Positions 5,329-6,720 of a stretch of 6,720 bases of DNA are shown here, piece after piece (within the stretch, counting starts at the first letter, position 1; every line of letters begins with the position of its first letter). This DNA is from Chloroflexota bacterium (lineage in GTDB: Bacteria; Chloroflexota; Anaerolineae; 4572-78). Position numbers and translations under genes: made by a program. The notes beneath the pieces were generated by a model, which did not search any database, had not been told where the DNA came from, and saw only the letters and a program-made list of their open reading frames with translations. The stretch is from contig JAJRSQ010000034.1 in NCBI GenBank assembly GCA_024278725.1, positions 1 to 6,720 on the forward strand, in the 5' to 3' direction.

Positions 5329-6576
5329 TTACGGTTTTTCTGAACATGCTTTTGCCACCAGAATGGTGATGTCGTCACTTTGCGGCACATCCCCCCGAAA
5401 TTGCGACACCGTGTGCGCAATCCGGTCGGCGATTTGTTGCGCCGGGGCGCGCCCGTTGGCGTGCACCATCGCCATCAAACGGTCAACCCCGAAGAAATCG
5501 CCGTTGGCATTTTCCGCGTCGGTCACCCCGTCCGAATAGCAGACCAGACAATCGCCGGGCTGAAAAGTGACGCTGGATTCTTCCACCACCAACCCCGGCA
5601 ACAACCCGATGAACCGTCCGGGCGGGTCGAGCAATTCCAATTGGCGGGTGGCGGCGCGGTACAGGATGGGACGCTCATGCCCGGCGCGCACATACGCCAT
5701 CGTGCGCGATTCAATATTGACAATGCCGTAAAAAATGGTGACGAACATTTCCGCAGTGGACGTTTTGAGCAGTTGCCGTTGTAATTTCTGAACGGTGTCG
5801 GCGGGCGAAAGATGTTCCGCCGCTTCCCGCAGTAGCAAGGCGCGCACAATTGCCATGAAGATGGCGGCTTGAACGCTTTTGCCGGAAACGTCCGCGACCA
5901 CCAGCCCGAAGCTGTCATCGCCAATGAGGGGGACATCGTAAAAATCGCCGCCCACTTCCCGCGCAGGGGTTGCCTGCACGCCGAATTCAAAGCCGGAAAT
6001 GGCGGGAAATTCGGCGGGCAAAATGGAACGCTGCACCGAAGCGGCGATTTCCACATCCCGTTTCAGCCGCGCTTGTTTCAACAATTCCGCCTGCGCCGCC
6101 CGCAAGTCGTCCAACGCCTGCGCCAACTGCCGATTTTTGTGTTCCAGCTCCGCCATCGCCATTTTGTCGGTGTCGCGCAAACTGCGGGTGATGCCGCGCA
6201 GCAGCGTCACCGCCACATTGGGGTTTCGCGCTACAATCGCGTCAAAAGTTGAATCGGTGATTTCAATGAGGGTTGATTCGGTGAGCGTGCGGACGGTGGC
6301 GGCGCGGGGCACATCGTCGAGCAAGCCCATTTCGCCGAAAAATTGTCCGTCGCGCAGAATGCCCAGCACCTGCTCTGAATCGTCCTTCAGCCGCCGCGAC
6401 ACGGAGACCAGCCCCGTCTCGATGACGTAAAAGGTGTGTTCCAGCGCGCCTTCGACGCATACCACCGCATCCGCCGGGTACACTCGCCGCACTGCCACGC
6501 GATTCAGTTCTGCAATATCTTCAAGAGAAAGGCTGCCCAACACTCGACGCAGGACGTCAGTTGATTTACTCACCAC
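5329..6576 (-). CDS. Cyclic-nucleotide-binding domain / SpoIIE-type PP2C phosphatase
   Basis: A 415-residue signalling phosphatase. Residues about 15-130 form a Crp/PKA-like cNMP-binding domain. Its phosphate cassette FFGEMGLLDDVPRAATV (79-95) has both key residues, E82 and R91, nine apart as in PKA, so ligand binding is plausible. A probable coiled coil follows (about 133-180), then the QRSILPAEFP linker and a PPM/SpoIIE (RsbU-like) domain (about 195-410) with GGDFYD (209-214), ADVSGKS (228-234), AGHERP (298-303), YSDGVTDA (347-354) and SDDITIL (400-406). The candidate Mn/Mg aspartates D211, D229, D349 and D401/D402 are present. Such enzymes usually dephosphorylate an anti-sigma-factor antagonist in partner switching, but no such partner is encoded here. 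No membrane segment is visible, so it is probably cytosolic. It starts with tandem GTG codons (6576, 6573); AAGGA is 3 bases before the first and 6 before the second, which may be the real start. It is first of a two-gene operon. Confidence 0.92.
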   Translation of the reverse strand: MVSKSTDVLRRVLGSLSLEDIAELNRVAVRRVYPADAVVCVEGALEHTFYVIETGLVSVSRRLKDDSEQVLGILRDGQFFGEMGLLDDVPRAATVRTLTESTLIEITDSTFDAIVARNPNVAVTLLRGITRSLRDTDKMAMAELEHKNRQLAQALDDLRAAQAELLKQARLKRDVEIAASVQRSILPAEFPAISGFEFGVQATPAREVGGDFYDVPLIGDDSFGLVVADVSGKSVQAAIFMAIVRALLLREAAEHLSPADTVQKLQRQLLKTSTAEMFVTIFYGIVNIESRTMAYVRAGHERPILYRAATRQLELLDPPGRFIGLLPGLVVEESSVTFQPGDCLVCYSDGVTDAENANGDFFGVDRLMAMVHANGRAPAQQIADRIAHTVSQFRGDVPQSDDITILVAKACSEKP

Positions 6577-6620
6577 TGTTCCTTGCCTTTTTAAAATTAA
6601 AACGCCGGAAGTTCACTGGT

Positions 6621-6650
6621 ATTTTAAAAAACATTGCGCATTTACGCAAT
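6621..6650 (-). promoter_or_regulatory. Putative promoter/operator of the phosphatase-SH3b operon
   Basis: The palindrome ATTGCG (6633-6638), 6 bases, CGCAAT (6645-6650) overlaps a minus-strand -35-like TTGCGT (6649-6644). A 17-base spacer and -10-like TAAAAT (6626-6621) follow. The start would be near 6614, about 38 bases before GTG 6576. On the minus strand CGCAATG, five bases and TAAAATAC repeat the arrangement upstream of the acyl-CoA dehydrogenase. TTG is the only strong -35 match, so a protein bound at the palindrome may be needed. Confidence 0.45.
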
Positions 6651-6680
6651 TCGTGCTCCGGCGGATGAAATAGATTCGGT

Positions 6681-6720
6681 TCTTTGGGGTTTCAGGGAAG
6701 TTGCTCCGCAACCCCAAAGA
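6681..6720. repeat. Inverted repeat at the right edge
   Basis: TCTTTGGGGTT (6681-6691) is a perfect 11-bp inverted match to 6710-6720, with an 18-base interior that itself holds GTTGC (6700-6704) against GCAAC (6708-6712), overlapping the right arm. The two pairings are mutually exclusive, so the sequence can fold two ways. The window ends on the last base of the arm; any T tract, further pairing or neighbouring gene is outside. It could be a terminator, a palindromic repeat or a leader structure. Confidence 0.6.

Noticed and set aside
4802..5539. Plus-strand open frame (245 codons) opposite the SH3b and phosphatase genes
   Set aside because: It is antisense to two well-supported genes; its Ser/Gly/Val-rich stretches mirror the low-complexity linker, and no domain or ribosome site supports it.

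Overview
The window reads as an ordinary, gene-dense chromosomal segment of a GC-rich bacterium. The best guess is Chloroflexota, probably Anaerolineae-like. This is inferred from a mevalonate-pathway kinase (known in several Chloroflexota, uncommon in most other bacterial phyla), a membrane-anchored SH3b protein with a long Thr/Pro/Ala linker, a cyclic-nucleotide-binding/SpoIIE-type phosphatase, and GTG and TTG starts. No phylogenetic marker is present, so the assignment is tentative. There is no CRISPR array, transposase, integrase or phage gene.

Layout. Positions 1-248 hold no convincing gene; they contain a palindromic interspersed repeat (86-193). Positions 249-2259 carry a plus-strand pair: an MthK-like potassium channel (two membrane helices, TVGFG filter, RCK_N and RCK_C domains) overlapping by 20 bases a mevalonate kinase whose likely start is TTG at 1318. 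A tRNA-Leu(TAA) with its own strong promoter follows at 2301-2387. Two back-to-back terminators (2388-2455) separate it from a convergent alpha/beta hydrolase (minus, 2475-3278). A divergent promoter region (3279-3453) separates the hydrolase from a complete acyl-CoA dehydrogenase (plus, 3454-4629), which ends in a textbook terminator. The right third is a minus-strand pair: a cNMP-binding/PP2C phosphatase (5329-6576), then, 12 bases downstream, a membrane-anchored SH3b protein (4696-5316). The right edge (6577-6720) holds the promoter of that pair and an inverted repeat cut by the window end.

How the genes relate. The channel and kinase are probably co-transcribed and translationally coupled, although their functions have no obvious link. 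The hydrolase and dehydrogenase are divergent and could share regulation. The phosphatase and SH3b genes form a likely signalling/envelope operon. I do not see a new multi-gene system. The most interesting signals are small: (a) an ideal Shine-Dalgarno and ATG at the pore/RCK boundary of the channel gene, suggesting separate synthesis of a soluble RCK subunit as in MthK; (b) a shared promoter/operator-like block upstream of both the acyl-CoA dehydrogenase and the phosphatase operon; (c) variant nucleotide-binding motifs in the mevalonate kinase, one encoded by a run of eight G.
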